Below the pieces are notes generated by a model. It was not told the origin of the DNA, did no database searches, and saw only the letters and a program-made list of their open reading frames with translations. From CBDAQV01 sp965199335 (GTDB taxonomy: Bacteria; Pseudomonadota; Alphaproteobacteria; CALMVH01): a stretch of 64,000 nt of DNA. Made by a program: the position numbers and the translations under genes. This document shows, piece after piece, positions 7,744 to 17,208 of this stretch. Numbering within the stretch: the first letter of the stretch is position 1; each line of letters starts with the position of its first letter. The stretch is taken from assembly GCA_965199335.1 (NCBI GenBank), contig CBDAQZ010000004.1:744001-808000 (forward strand). The letters are read 5' to 3'.

Positions 7744-8386
7744 GATCATCGAGATCGGCTGCCTCGAACTGGTCAACCACGTACCGACCAGCCGTACCTA
7801 TCACCGCTACATGAACCCCGGGATGGAAATCACCCCCGACGCCGTCGCGGTACACGGGCTGACCAACGCGATGCTGGAAAAACACCCCCCGTTCGAGGAG
7901 ATCGTGGGCGAATTCCTGGACTTCATCGCCGATTCGCGGTTCGTGATCCACAACGCAGATTTCGACATGCGCTTCCTCAATTCCGAGGTTACGCGGCTAG
8001 GCTATCCGGCATTTCCCCCCGACCGCGCCTTGTGCACCCTGAAGCTGACGCGCAAGAAGTTTCCCGGCGCACCCGCCAGCCTCGATGCCCTTTGCTCCCG
8101 CTTCAAGATCGATAATTCCGGACGCACACTTCACGGCGGCCTGCTCGACGCGCAGCTTCTCGCCGAAGTCTACATGGAACTGCTGGGTGGCCGTCAGGCC
8201 GGCCTAGGCCTGGCGCAGGCCGCGATCGAAGTGATCGAGGAGCTGTACGACGAAGCTACCCGGGTAACCCGCGTCCCCCGTCCTCACGCCGCCAGCACGG
8301 ACGAACTGGCAGCGCATGCCGCCATGCTGGCGCAGATCAGGAACGCGCTGTGGCTGGAAGCAGAGAGCGCGGCGAAGACCGGCTAG
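7685..8386 (+). CDS. dnaQ: DNA polymerase III epsilon subunit (3'-5' proofreading exonuclease)
   Basis: 233 residues. The DEDDh exonuclease motifs are intact: ExoI LDTET (Asp7, Glu9), ExoII 'HNADFDMRF' at about 89-97, and ExoIII 'HGGLLDAQLLA' with His150 and Asp155. It proofreads as part of the Pol III core. It starts inside the 3' end of coaE and ends directly against the stop of the convergent gene at 8387, with no spacer. Confidence 0.95.
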   Translation: MREIVLDTETTGLDPLAGHRIIEIGCLELVNHVPTSRTYHRYMNPGMEITPDAVAVHGLTNAMLEKHPPFEEIVGEFLDFIADSRFVIHNADFDMRFLNSEVTRLGYPAFPPDRALCTLKLTRKKFPGAPASLDALCSRFKIDNSGRTLHGGLLDAQLLAEVYMELLGGRQAGLGLAQAAIEVIEELYDEATRVTRVPRPHAASTDELAAHAAMLAQIRNALWLEAESAAKTG

Positions 8387-9334
8387 TCAGTTTGACGGAC
8401 CTTGCCGCTTTTGTGATGGCGGTCGCCGTTCGATGGGGGCTGGCGGTCCCTGGCGCTGCTGATCCTGCGGCGCTGCTAGGGGGGTGCCGTCCAGTGGCAC
8501 AAGCGTGTCTGCGCCGGTTGAATCGAAAGGAGCCACATCGCCCCGCTGCCGTTCGCCCGGAATAGGTTCGCATTTGAAATGCGTCAGGCCTTTTATTCCA
8601 AGGGGCGAGGTAGGAACTTCATGTCCGGGCGCGCATGCGCCGTTATCGCTATGAACGCCGCCGGGAAGGACGCCGAATACCTGGTTCACCTTGTCCGGGT
8701 CACGGCCAAGGTCGGCTTCCGCACCGCGCAAATCGTGATTTTTGAGGTGATCGCAGTTCTTCCAGTCCTGTTCGATGGTGGGATAGAAACTGAAGGTTTC
8801 ATACGGCGGACCAAAAGTTTTCGGGCCTTTACCGCAGTGCCGCGCAAGCTCGCCATTATTTGGTGGATCTGCGGGCGACAGAACGTAGCCGGCCGGTAGC
8901 TGAAAGTCAGGACGATGGGGATGGCTGGCCGAATGGGAAACTGGGTGGGATATCGGGTCGTGGTGCCTCAGATAGCCAGGATGCCGTATTTCGTTGACGA
9001 CCGGGATGGCAACGAAATTTACAAGCAGAAGCGAAGCTAGAGCCTTGAAGGGATGCCTGTACATCCCGTCGATCATGCCATCGAGGCTCCGCGCTTTATC
9101 AACCACGTTGTGAAGCGTCTGGGCGGGAACAAAATTTCCGGGATGCGAGGCAGGTTGTTTCCCGGAAGAGATTACGGTTCCACTTCGACCGCCGTTTTTA
9201 TTCTTTCGGGAATCTTCCAGGCCGCTTTTAAGCACAGAATTGCTGCCCGCGTAGGCTGAATTTATACCCGCTACAGCGGCACTTTCCATAGCCGACCTGT
9301 AGCCTGAACTCTTATCCGGATCCGTTTCAGACAT
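8387..9334 (-). CDS. Hypothetical protein with one membrane segment and Pro/His-rich linker
   Basis: 315 residues from ATG 9334 (MSETDPDK); an upstream ATG at 9346 (MGTSMSE) is also in frame. One hydrophobic helix lies around residues 98-116 (KALASLLLVNFVAIPVV). It is followed by a His/Ser/Pro-rich stretch (HHDPISHPVSHSASHPH), then a presumably external domain with several cysteines, and a Gln/Pro/Arg-rich tail. The layout suggests a single-pass envelope protein with a cytoplasmic N-terminus. It is convergent with dnaQ and separate from putA. No family recognised. Confidence 0.65.
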   Translation of the reverse strand: MSETDPDKSSGYRSAMESAAVAGINSAYAGSNSVLKSGLEDSRKNKNGGRSGTVISSGKQPASHPGNFVPAQTLHNVVDKARSLDGMIDGMYRHPFKALASLLLVNFVAIPVVNEIRHPGYLRHHDPISHPVSHSASHPHRPDFQLPAGYVLSPADPPNNGELARHCGKGPKTFGPPYETFSFYPTIEQDWKNCDHLKNHDLRGAEADLGRDPDKVNQVFGVLPGGVHSDNGACAPGHEVPTSPLGIKGLTHFKCEPIPGERQRGDVAPFDSTGADTLVPLDGTPLAAPQDQQRQGPPAPIERRPPSQKRQGPSN

Positions 9335-9400
9335 GCTCGTCCCCAAAAAACTTTACAATATCCTAACATCAAACAGGCCATAAAACCAGCCAAATCGGTC

Positions 9401-12400
9401 CTACTCGCCGCGCAACAGCTCGGCATTGCCGCCCGATGCCGCGGTGTTGATCGTGACCACCCGTTCGATGACGAAGCGGGTCAGGTAATGCGGACCCCCG
9501 GCCTTGGGCCCCGTGCCCGACAGGCCCTCGCCGCCGAAGGGCTGGCTTTCCACTACGGCGCCGATCTGGCTGCGGTTGACGTACAGGTTTCCCACCCGCG
9601 CCAGCCGCCGCACCGTTTCCACGGTGGCGTCGATGCGCGTCTGTAGGCCAAGCGTCAGGCCATAGCCGGTGGCGTTGATCTGCCTCACCGTGTCCTCCAG
9701 CGTACCGGCCTTCCAGCGGACCACATGCAGGATCGGGCCGAATACCTCGCGCGTCAGCCGGTCGATGCGGTCGATCTCGATGAGGCGCGGGGCAAAGAAG
9801 CTGCCGGTCCATGGCATCGCCATCACCGGCATTTCGGCCAGGATTTTTCCATAGGTGGCGGATTCCGCCAGGTGCCTGTTCAAACCGTCCCGCGCCTGGG
9901 TGTGTATGACGGGCCCGATATCGGTGGACAGCAACGCCGGGTCGCCGACCACCAGCGTTTCCATCGCGCCTTTCAGCAATTCGATCAGCCGGTCCGCGAC
10001 ATCCTCCTGCACAGCGATGACCCGCAGGGCCGAGCATCGTTGCCCGGCGCTGTCGAAGGCCGATACGATCGCATCGCTGGTCACCTGCTCCAGCAGCGCC
10101 GATGAATCGACGATCATCGTGTTCTGGCCACCGGTCTCGGCGATCAGCGTGGCAAGCGGCCCTTCCTTCGCCGCCAGCGCCTGCGCGATCTTCCGCGCCG
10201 TGGCGGTGGACCCGGTGAAGACGACCCCGACGATGTCAGGCAATGTCACCAGCGCCGCGCCGACATCGCCCCCGCCGGGCAGGTAATGCAGGACCTGCGG
10301 CGGCACGCCTGCCTCGTGCAACAGCTTCACCATCTCGAACGCGATCAGGGGCGTTTCGGCCGCCGGCTTGGCGATCACGGTATTGCCGGTCACCAGCGCC
10401 GCGGAGATCTGGCCGACGAAGATCGAAAGCGGGAAATTCCACGGGCTGATACAGGCGAACACGCCTTTGCCGCTGACGTTCAGCCGGTTGCTTTCGCCGG
10501 TCGGGCCGGGCAGCACACGTTCGCACATCAGGTATTCCGCCTCGCTGGCATAGTAGCGCAGGAAATCGATCGCCTCGCGCCATTCCCCGAGGGCGTTGCG
10601 CACGGTCCGTCCGGCTTCGTACACCAGCAGCGACAGGAACTGGTCGCGGCGGGCGGTCAGCAGGTTGGCGGCGCGCTGCAATAGATAGGCGCGGTCGGAC
10701 ACGTGCAGCGCGGCCCAGGCGGGATAGGCCTCGACTGCCGATTTCACCGCACCGGCCGCATCGGCGGTCGTCGCCTCCACCACTTCGCCGACGCGCACCG
10801 AATGGTCGGCAGGCGATACGACGAAGCGCCGTGCCCCCTCCTCGCTTCTTTTGCCGCCGATCAGCGGCGCGGCCAGCAGGTCGGGTACGGCTATCTGCCG
10901 CGCTAGCCGCGCCAGCATTTCGGGATCGCCGAAATCCAGGCCCGGCGCCGCGTCGCGTCCCTCGTAGAGGCCCGTCGGCAGCGGGATGCGCGGATTGCGC
11001 ACATCCTCTCCCAGTGCCCGAATTGTTTCGATCGGCGAGGCCGCGAGGATTTCCGGTGGGATGCTGCGATCGGCGATCTGATTGACGAAGGAGGAATTGG
11101 CCCCGTTCTCCAGCAGGCGGCGCACCAGATAGGCAAGCAGGTCGCGATAGGGCCCCACCGGCGCATACACGCGGCAGGGTATGCCCCAGGCCGACGCCGC
11201 GCTGTGCAGCTCCTCGCCCATGCCATGCAGGCGCTGGAATTCGTAATCGCCGTTTGCGCCGGCCATTTCGCGGATCGCGGCGACGCTGAAGGCGTTATGG
11301 GTCGCGAACATCGGATAGATGGTCGCAGGTGCCGCCAGCATCAGCCTCGCCGCCGCCAGGTAGGAAACATCGGTGGTGGCCTTGCGGGTGTAGACGGGAT
11401 AATCGTCCAGCCCTTCGATCTGGGCGCGCTTGATTTCCGTATCCCAATAGGCGCCCTTGACCAGCCGCACCATGATACGCCGGTTCGCCCTGCGGCCCAG
11501 ATCGTCGATCCAGCCGATCAGCGGCAATACGCTTTTGCCATAGGCCTGCACCGCCAGGCCGAGGCCGTTCCATCCCGCCAGCGCTGGGCTGAGGGCCAGC
11601 TGCTCGAAGATATCGAGTGACAAATCCAGCCGGTCCGCTTCTTCTGCATCGACGGTGAAGCCGATGCCGGCCTTCGCCGCTTTCTCCGCCAGTGCGATCA
11701 GGTCGGGCAGCAATTCGGATTTCAGGCGTTCTGCCTGCGTCAGCTCGTAGCGCGGATGCAATGCGGACAGCTTTACCGAGATGCCGGGCTTCTCGAAGAC
11801 GGTGCCGCCGGTCGCAGCGGAAGCGATCGCCGCGATGGCGTCGCTATAGGCGGTCATGTAGTTCTGCGCGTCCTGGAACGTGCGCGCCGCTTCGCCCAGC
11901 ATGTCGAAGGAATGGCGCGTCAGCTTGCTGGACCGGGTTTCGCGATTGGCGGTGGACAGCGCGTCCTTGACCGATTCGGCATAGACGAAGCGATCGCCCA
12001 GATGCTTCATCGTCTGCGCCACCGCGCCCCGTATCACCGGTGCGCCGACCCGTCCGACCAGCCGGCCCAGTATCGAGTCCGGCGCCACCAGCCTCGAGCT
12101 CACCTGCAGCCCCAGCGTCGCGATATTGACGATGCGCGAGGCCGAACGGCCCGCGTGCTCCTGCCAGTCCGCGTCGCCGATCTTGTCGCGGATCAGAAGG
12201 TCGCGGGTGGCCGCATCGGGAATCCGCAGCAGCGCTTCGGCCAGCTCCATCAGCGCCAGGCCCTCCTCGCTCGACAGATCGTATTCGCGCATCAGCGCAT
12301 CGACCGCCGAAACGTTTTTTACGCCGCGCACGTCCTCGATCAGGCCGATGGCCGTAAGCTTGGCGCGGGCCTGCGCTTCCGGGCCAAAATCCTCGATTTC

Positions 12401-12487
12401 CTCGAGAAGAGCGGCAACCGCCTCCTCCTCCCGTCTGTGATGGGACGTGCGGATGGCGGAACGCAAGGCGGAAGAAGAAAGCTCCAT
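9401..12487 (-). CDS. putA: Bifunctional proline dehydrogenase / L-glutamate gamma-semialdehyde dehydrogenase PutA
   Basis: 1028 residues. It oxidises proline to P5C with FAD, then to glutamate with NAD+. After an N-terminal arm, the PRODH barrel covers about 170-460 ('FTVDAEEADRLDLS', 'RLVKGAYWDTEIK', 'FATHNAFSVA'), and the ALDH domain about 540-1010, with catalytic Glu784 in 'AETGGQN' and nucleophile Cys818 in 'GQRCSAL'. No ribbon-helix-helix domain is present, so this is the shorter PutA type that does not repress its own gene. It is divergent from the glutamate dehydrogenase gene, its direct metabolic follow-on, with 77 bp between them. Confidence 0.96.
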   Translation of the reverse strand: MELSSSALRSAIRTSHHRREEEAVAALLEEIEDFGPEAQARAKLTAIGLIEDVRGVKNVSAVDALMREYDLSSEEGLALMELAEALLRIPDAATRDLLIRDKIGDADWQEHAGRSASRIVNIATLGLQVSSRLVAPDSILGRLVGRVGAPVIRGAVAQTMKHLGDRFVYAESVKDALSTANRETRSSKLTRHSFDMLGEAARTFQDAQNYMTAYSDAIAAIASAATGGTVFEKPGISVKLSALHPRYELTQAERLKSELLPDLIALAEKAAKAGIGFTVDAEEADRLDLSLDIFEQLALSPALAGWNGLGLAVQAYGKSVLPLIGWIDDLGRRANRRIMVRLVKGAYWDTEIKRAQIEGLDDYPVYTRKATTDVSYLAAARLMLAAPATIYPMFATHNAFSVAAIREMAGANGDYEFQRLHGMGEELHSAASAWGIPCRVYAPVGPYRDLLAYLVRRLLENGANSSFVNQIADRSIPPEILAASPIETIRALGEDVRNPRIPLPTGLYEGRDAAPGLDFGDPEMLARLARQIAVPDLLAAPLIGGKRSEEGARRFVVSPADHSVRVGEVVEATTADAAGAVKSAVEAYPAWAALHVSDRAYLLQRAANLLTARRDQFLSLLVYEAGRTVRNALGEWREAIDFLRYYASEAEYLMCERVLPGPTGESNRLNVSGKGVFACISPWNFPLSIFVGQISAALVTGNTVIAKPAAETPLIAFEMVKLLHEAGVPPQVLHYLPGGGDVGAALVTLPDIVGVVFTGSTATARKIAQALAAKEGPLATLIAETGGQNTMIVDSSALLEQVTSDAIVSAFDSAGQRCSALRVIAVQEDVADRLIELLKGAMETLVVGDPALLSTDIGPVIHTQARDGLNRHLAESATYGKILAEMPVMAMPWTGSFFAPRLIEIDRIDRLTREVFGPILHVVRWKAGTLEDTVRQINATGYGLTLGLQTRIDATVETVRRLARVGNLYVNRSQIGAVVESQPFGGEGLSGTGPKAGGPHYLTRFVIERVVTINTAASGGNAELLRGE

Positions 12488-12564
12488 GAATGCAATTTAC
12501 CGTGAATAGTAAGAGTTTCAACGTTGCGCGGGTGGCATTATAAAACGGCCATGAGGAGACAGCC

Positions 12565-15500
12565 ATGTTGACAGGTATCGCCAGCGAAGCCGAGATCGTC
12601 GATCGTTTCGGTACCGAATTCGGCAAGCGCTTCTTCGCCACCATTCCCGCGACCGGCCTGTCACGGACCGAGGAGGGGCGGCTGGTCGAGTCCAGCATAC
12701 AGCTGCTGCAGCTGGCTGCGGTACGCGAAATCGGGCATCCCACCGTGCGCGTCATGCCCGGCAGGATATTCGTCATCAACGACGACATGCCGTTCCTGGT
12801 CGATACCGTCGTCGGCTGCCTGCACGGGCTGGGGCTGGAGATCGACCGGGTCGTCCACCCCGTGATGCCGATCGCCCGCGACGACTACGGGCACATCGCC
12901 GGAATCGGTACGGGGCCTCTCGAGTCTTTGATCATGGTCCTGCTGTTCGATAATTCGAGCGAAATATCGCCGACCCTCGTCATCGACAAGATAGAAGCCG
13001 TGCTGGAGGATGTGCGCCACGCCGTCGACGACTGGAAGCCGATGCTCGCCGCCAGCGAGGCCGCCGAGAGCATAATCACCGGCGACGACGAGGCCCTGGC
13101 GTTCCTGGCCTGGATGCGGGCCGGGCATTTCACCTTTCTCGGTTCGCGCCTCTATGACCTGGCCGGCAGCGACGAAGCCGTCGCCGGTCTCGGGTTGCTC
13201 AGGGATGCGACGGCGCCGATTTTCCGCACCGCGTTTCCGGGCAAGGGCGAATCGGGCATGCTCCTGTCGGCGCCCGAGGCGCTGGTCGTTACCAAGACAT
13301 CGCGCACCTCGACGGTCCATCGCCGCGTGCCCATGGACGTCGTCGCCGTCAAGGAGCGCGACAAGGCGGGCAAGACGACGAAACTGCACATCTTCGTCGG
13401 CCTGTTCACCTCCCGCGCCTATGCCCGCGCGCCCGAGGAGATTCCGCTGCTGCGCCGCAAGGTCGCCGCCGTCGAGGCGAAGACCGGCTTCGCCCCCGCC
13501 AGCCATAACGGCAAGCTGATCGCCCAGGCGCTCGACACCTATGCGCGCGACGAGCTGTTCCAGCTGAACGATGACGAGTTGCTGCGCGCCGGGCTGCAGC
13601 TGGTGCGCCTGTTCGAGCGTCCGCAATTCGGCCTGTTCGTGCGCCGCGACCGCTTCGGCGAATTCGTCTCGCTGATGATCTACACACCGCGCGAACGGTT
13701 CGATTTCGCGATGCGCCAGCGCCTGGAAAAGACGGCGCTCGAAAACGTCGCGCGCGGGTCGACGCTGCTGACGTCCGAACTGTGGGTCAACGCCAACGAC
13801 GACCTCGCCCGCCTGCATCTCGTCATCCTCGCGGATGCTGAAGCCCTGGCGGTCATGAAGGCCGACGAGCTGGAGAGCCGTCTTCTGGTCGAGGCGAGCG
13901 ACTGGGCCGAACGCCTGGCTTCGCTGTTGCGCCACCGCGACGGCGAGGGGACGCAATTGCCCGCCCGCTATGCCGAGGCGTTCTCGCCCGGCTACCACCA
14001 GCGCGTCACCCCGATGGAGGCGCTGCGCGATGTCGATGCGCTGGAGGCATTGATCGCGCGCGGCAGCGATGCGCCGTTGATGCGCGCGGCGCTCCCCGTT
14101 GAGAAATCGCCGACCGAAAACCTCGCCGAGCTGACGCTGTACCGTGCCGGCCCGCCGGTCGCGCTTTCCGACCTGCTGCCCGTGCTGGAACGGTTCGGCC
14201 TGCGCATCCTGACCGAAACCGCCTATCGCGTGACGCCCTCGGGCCTGCCCGACATCGCGGTACAAACCCTGTCGGTGGAAGTGTCTTCCGCACGGTCGCT
14301 GACCGCCAGCGCCGAGAAACTGTCGCTGGCGTTCGACGAGATCTGGCTGGGCCTGGCCGAGGGCGATCGCTTCAACACGCTGATCCTGACCCAGGGTCTT
14401 ACCGTCCGCCAGGTTTCGATCCTGCGCGCCTTCGCCAAATATCTGCGCCAGGCCCGCTTCCGCTTCACGCAGGAAGCCGTCGAGGCCAGCTTCATCGCCT
14501 ATCCGGCCCTGGCGGGCCTGTTCGTCGGCCTGTTCGAAACCCTGCACGATCCCGAAGCGGGCGCAGAGTCGGATATGCGCGCCGGTGCCCTGGAACAGGA
14601 CATCCGCAAGGCCTTGGAAGATGTCGGCAACGCCGACGACGATGCGATCTTCCGCGCGTTCCTGCTGCTGATCAACGCGACGCTGCGCACAAACTATTTC
14701 CAGACCGGCGCGAACGGGCGGCCCAAATCGGAACTGGCATTCAAGCTCGACAGCCGCGCCCTGGCCTGGCTGCTGCCCGCGCCCCTGCCGCTGGTCGAGA
14801 TCTTCGTCTACAGCGCGCGCTTCGAGGCGGTCCATCTGCGCGGCGGCAAGATCGCGCGCGGCGGCATTCGCTGGTCCGATCGGCGCGAGGATTTCCGCAC
14901 CGAGATCCTGGGCCTGATGAAGGCGCAGATGGTCAAGAACACCGTCATTGTTCCGGTAGGCTCCAAGGGCGGCTTCGTCCTCAAGCGGCCGCCGGTCGCG
15001 GGCGGCCGGGCGGCGCTGCAGGAGGAAGGCATCGCCTGCTACCGGCTGATGATGCAGGCGCTGCTGGACATCACCGACAATCTGGGGCCGGACGGCAGCG
15101 TCGTTCCGCCGAAAAGCACGGTGCGCTACGATGGCGACGATCCCTATCTGGTGGTCGCGGCGGACAAGGGCACGGCCTCTTTCTCGGACATCGCCAACGG
15201 CGTCAGCCAGGCCTATGGCTTCTGGCTCGACGACGCCTTCGCCTCGGGCGGCTCCAGCGGCTACGACCACAAGGGCATGGCCATCACCGCGCGCGGCGCA
15301 TGGGAATCGGTCAAGCGCCATTTCCGCGAACTGGGGCGCGACATCCAGCGCCAGACCTTCACCGTCGCGGGCATCGGCGACATGTCGGGCGACGTGTTCG
15401 GCAACGCCATGCTGCAATCGGAAGCGACCCTGCTGGTCGCGGCGTTCGATCACCGTCACATCTTCCTCGATCCCGCGCCGGATGCGGCAGCGTCCTATGC

Positions 15501-17208
15501 CGAGCGCAAGCGCCTGTTCGCGCTGCCCGTCAGCTCGTGGGACGATTACGACAAGGCATTGTTGTCGCCGGGCGGCGGCGTCTTCGCGCGCAGCCTGAAA
15601 ACCATCGAGCTGACGCCCGAGGTTCGGCGCATGCTGGATATCGCCGAGGAAAGACTGTCCCCGACCGACCTGATCCGCGCCATACTGCGCGCGCCGGTCG
15701 ACCTGCTGTTCCTGGGGGGGATCGGTACCTACGCCAAGGCGGCGGACGAGAGCAATCCCGATGTCGGCGACCGCGCCAACGACATGACGCGCGTCAACGG
15801 CGGCGAGATCCGTGCGCTGGTGGTGGGCGAGGGCGCCAATCTGGGCTTCACCCAGCGCGGCCGCATCGCCTTCGCCGCGAAGGGCGGGCGCATCAACACC
15901 GACTTCATCGACAATTCGGCGGGCGTCGATACTTCGGATCACGAGGTCAACATAAAGGTGCTGCTGAAGCCGTTGCTCGACGGCGGCAAGCTGACGCGTG
16001 CCGACCGCGATACGCTGCTGGCCGGCATGACCGGCGATGTCGCGGGTCTGGTGCTGACCGACAATTACCAGCAGACGCAGACGCTCAGCCGGCTGGAGGC
16101 GCGGGCCGGCGCATCGTTCGAGGCCGACGCCAGGTTCATGCGCGCGCTGGAACGGCGCGGCCTGCTGGACCGCGCCGTCGAGAATCTGCCCGGCGACGAC
16201 GAGATCGCGCAGCGCGCCGCCGCCGGCCAGGGCCTGACCCGGCCCGAGCTGGCGGTGCTGCTGGCCTACAGCAAGATCACCGCCTACGAGGAATTGCTGG
16301 AAGGCGGCTTCGTCACCGGCAATTTCGAAGCCGAGCTGGCGGCCTATTTCCCCGAGGCGCTGCAGGGCAAATACGCCAGACAGATCGCCGCCCATCCGCT
16401 GCGCCGCGAAATTTTCATGACGCGGCTGGTGAACGAGGTGATGAACCGGGCCGGTCCCACCTTCCTGCACGACATGGCGACCCGCACCGGCGCCGGGCTG
16501 GATGCCATCGTCACCGCCTTCCTGCGCACGCGCGAGGCATTCGGCCTGCCGGGAATCTGGAAGGAGATCGAAGGGCTGGACGGCACCGTGCCGCCGCGCG
16601 AACAGATCCGCATGCAGCTGGCGGTCGAGGGCCTGCTGACCCGCGTCGTGCCGCGCCTGCTGCGCCCCGGCGTGACGGTCGACGGCGATGCGAGCGCCGA
16701 CCGGATCGCGGTCGCGGCCATGGGCAAGGCGGTGACGGCGGGCGACGAGGCGGTCGCGCGCGAGGTCGAGATCATCCCGCCGCGCTTCCGCCTGCTGACG
16801 CTGTTCCCGCATCTGACCCCGGCGCTGGACCTGCCCGCGCTGGCCGAGGCAAGTACGCTGGATATCGGCCTGCTGGCGGAAATTTATGTCGATGTCACGC
16901 GCCGCTTCGCCATCAGCTGGCTGGCCGGGGCCGCAGGCACGCTGGCCTGGACCACCGACCACGAGCGCCGCGTCGCCGACGCGCTGATCGACGAGGCGTT
17001 CGACCGGGCGAAGGAGCTGACGCAGCGCATCGTCGCCGGCGACAGGAAGCCGGGCGCGGTGGAACGCTTCGCGCAGGCCTGGCCGGTGGAGATCGCCCGC
17101 CTCGACGCCGTGCTGACCGAGGCGAAGGCGGCGCAGACGCCGACCCTGCCGCTGCTGATGCTGGTCGCCGCCGAAACCCGCCGTCTGGTGCTGGCGGCGC
17201 GGGGATAA
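12565..17208 (+). CDS. gdhB: Large NAD-specific glutamate dehydrogenase
   Basis: 1547 residues, in the range of the roughly 180-kDa bacterial NAD-GDH class. It deaminates glutamate to 2-oxoglutarate. The N-terminal third carries ACT-like regulatory regions; the catalytic core includes 'GGIRWSDRREDFRTE' and 'VPVGSKGGFV' near residue 800, and 'DKGTASFSDIANG' and 'GIGDMSGDVFGN' further on. A GAGGAGA ribosome site sits 6 bases before the ATG. Paired divergently with putA, it completes proline to 2-oxoglutarate conversion. The MFS gene starts immediately after its stop. The symbol follows common usage; gdh2 is also used. Confidence 0.95.
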   Translation: MLTGIASEAEIVDRFGTEFGKRFFATIPATGLSRTEEGRLVESSIQLLQLAAVREIGHPTVRVMPGRIFVINDDMPFLVDTVVGCLHGLGLEIDRVVHPVMPIARDDYGHIAGIGTGPLESLIMVLLFDNSSEISPTLVIDKIEAVLEDVRHAVDDWKPMLAASEAAESIITGDDEALAFLAWMRAGHFTFLGSRLYDLAGSDEAVAGLGLLRDATAPIFRTAFPGKGESGMLLSAPEALVVTKTSRTSTVHRRVPMDVVAVKERDKAGKTTKLHIFVGLFTSRAYARAPEEIPLLRRKVAAVEAKTGFAPASHNGKLIAQALDTYARDELFQLNDDELLRAGLQLVRLFERPQFGLFVRRDRFGEFVSLMIYTPRERFDFAMRQRLEKTALENVARGSTLLTSELWVNANDDLARLHLVILADAEALAVMKADELESRLLVEASDWAERLASLLRHRDGEGTQLPARYAEAFSPGYHQRVTPMEALRDVDALEALIARGSDAPLMRAALPVEKSPTENLAELTLYRAGPPVALSDLLPVLERFGLRILTETAYRVTPSGLPDIAVQTLSVEVSSARSLTASAEKLSLAFDEIWLGLAEGDRFNTLILTQGLTVRQVSILRAFAKYLRQARFRFTQEAVEASFIAYPALAGLFVGLFETLHDPEAGAESDMRAGALEQDIRKALEDVGNADDDAIFRAFLLLINATLRTNYFQTGANGRPKSELAFKLDSRALAWLLPAPLPLVEIFVYSARFEAVHLRGGKIARGGIRWSDRREDFRTEILGLMKAQMVKNTVIVPVGSKGGFVLKRPPVAGGRAALQEEGIACYRLMMQALLDITDNLGPDGSVVPPKSTVRYDGDDPYLVVAADKGTASFSDIANGVSQAYGFWLDDAFASGGSSGYDHKGMAITARGAWESVKRHFRELGRDIQRQTFTVAGIGDMSGDVFGNAMLQSEATLLVAAFDHRHIFLDPAPDAAASYAERKRLFALPVSSWDDYDKALLSPGGGVFARSLKTIELTPEVRRMLDIAEERLSPTDLIRAILRAPVDLLFLGGIGTYAKAADESNPDVGDRANDMTRVNGGEIRALVVGEGANLGFTQRGRIAFAAKGGRINTDFIDNSAGVDTSDHEVNIKVLLKPLLDGGKLTRADRDTLLAGMTGDVAGLVLTDNYQQTQTLSRLEARAGASFEADARFMRALERRGLLDRAVENLPGDDEIAQRAAAGQGLTRPELAVLLAYSKITAYEELLEGGFVTGNFEAELAAYFPEALQGKYARQIAAHPLRREIFMTRLVNEVMNRAGPTFLHDMATRTGAGLDAIVTAFLRTREAFGLPGIWKEIEGLDGTVPPREQIRMQLAVEGLLTRVVPRLLRPGVTVDGDASADRIAVAAMGKAVTAGDEAVAREVEIIPPRFRLLTLFPHLTPALDLPALAEASTLDIGLLAEIYVDVTRRFAISWLAGAAGTLAWTTDHERRVADALIDEAFDRAKELTQRIVAGDRKPGAVERFAQAWPVEIARLDAVLTEAKAAQTPTLPLLMLVAAETRRLVLAARG

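Noticed and set aside
12661..16962. A 1433-codon open frame antisense to the glutamate dehydrogenase gene
   Set aside because: Its translation is Gln/Arg/Asp/Gly-biased as expected for the reverse of GC-rich codons, with no domain; the plus-strand gene is unmistakable.
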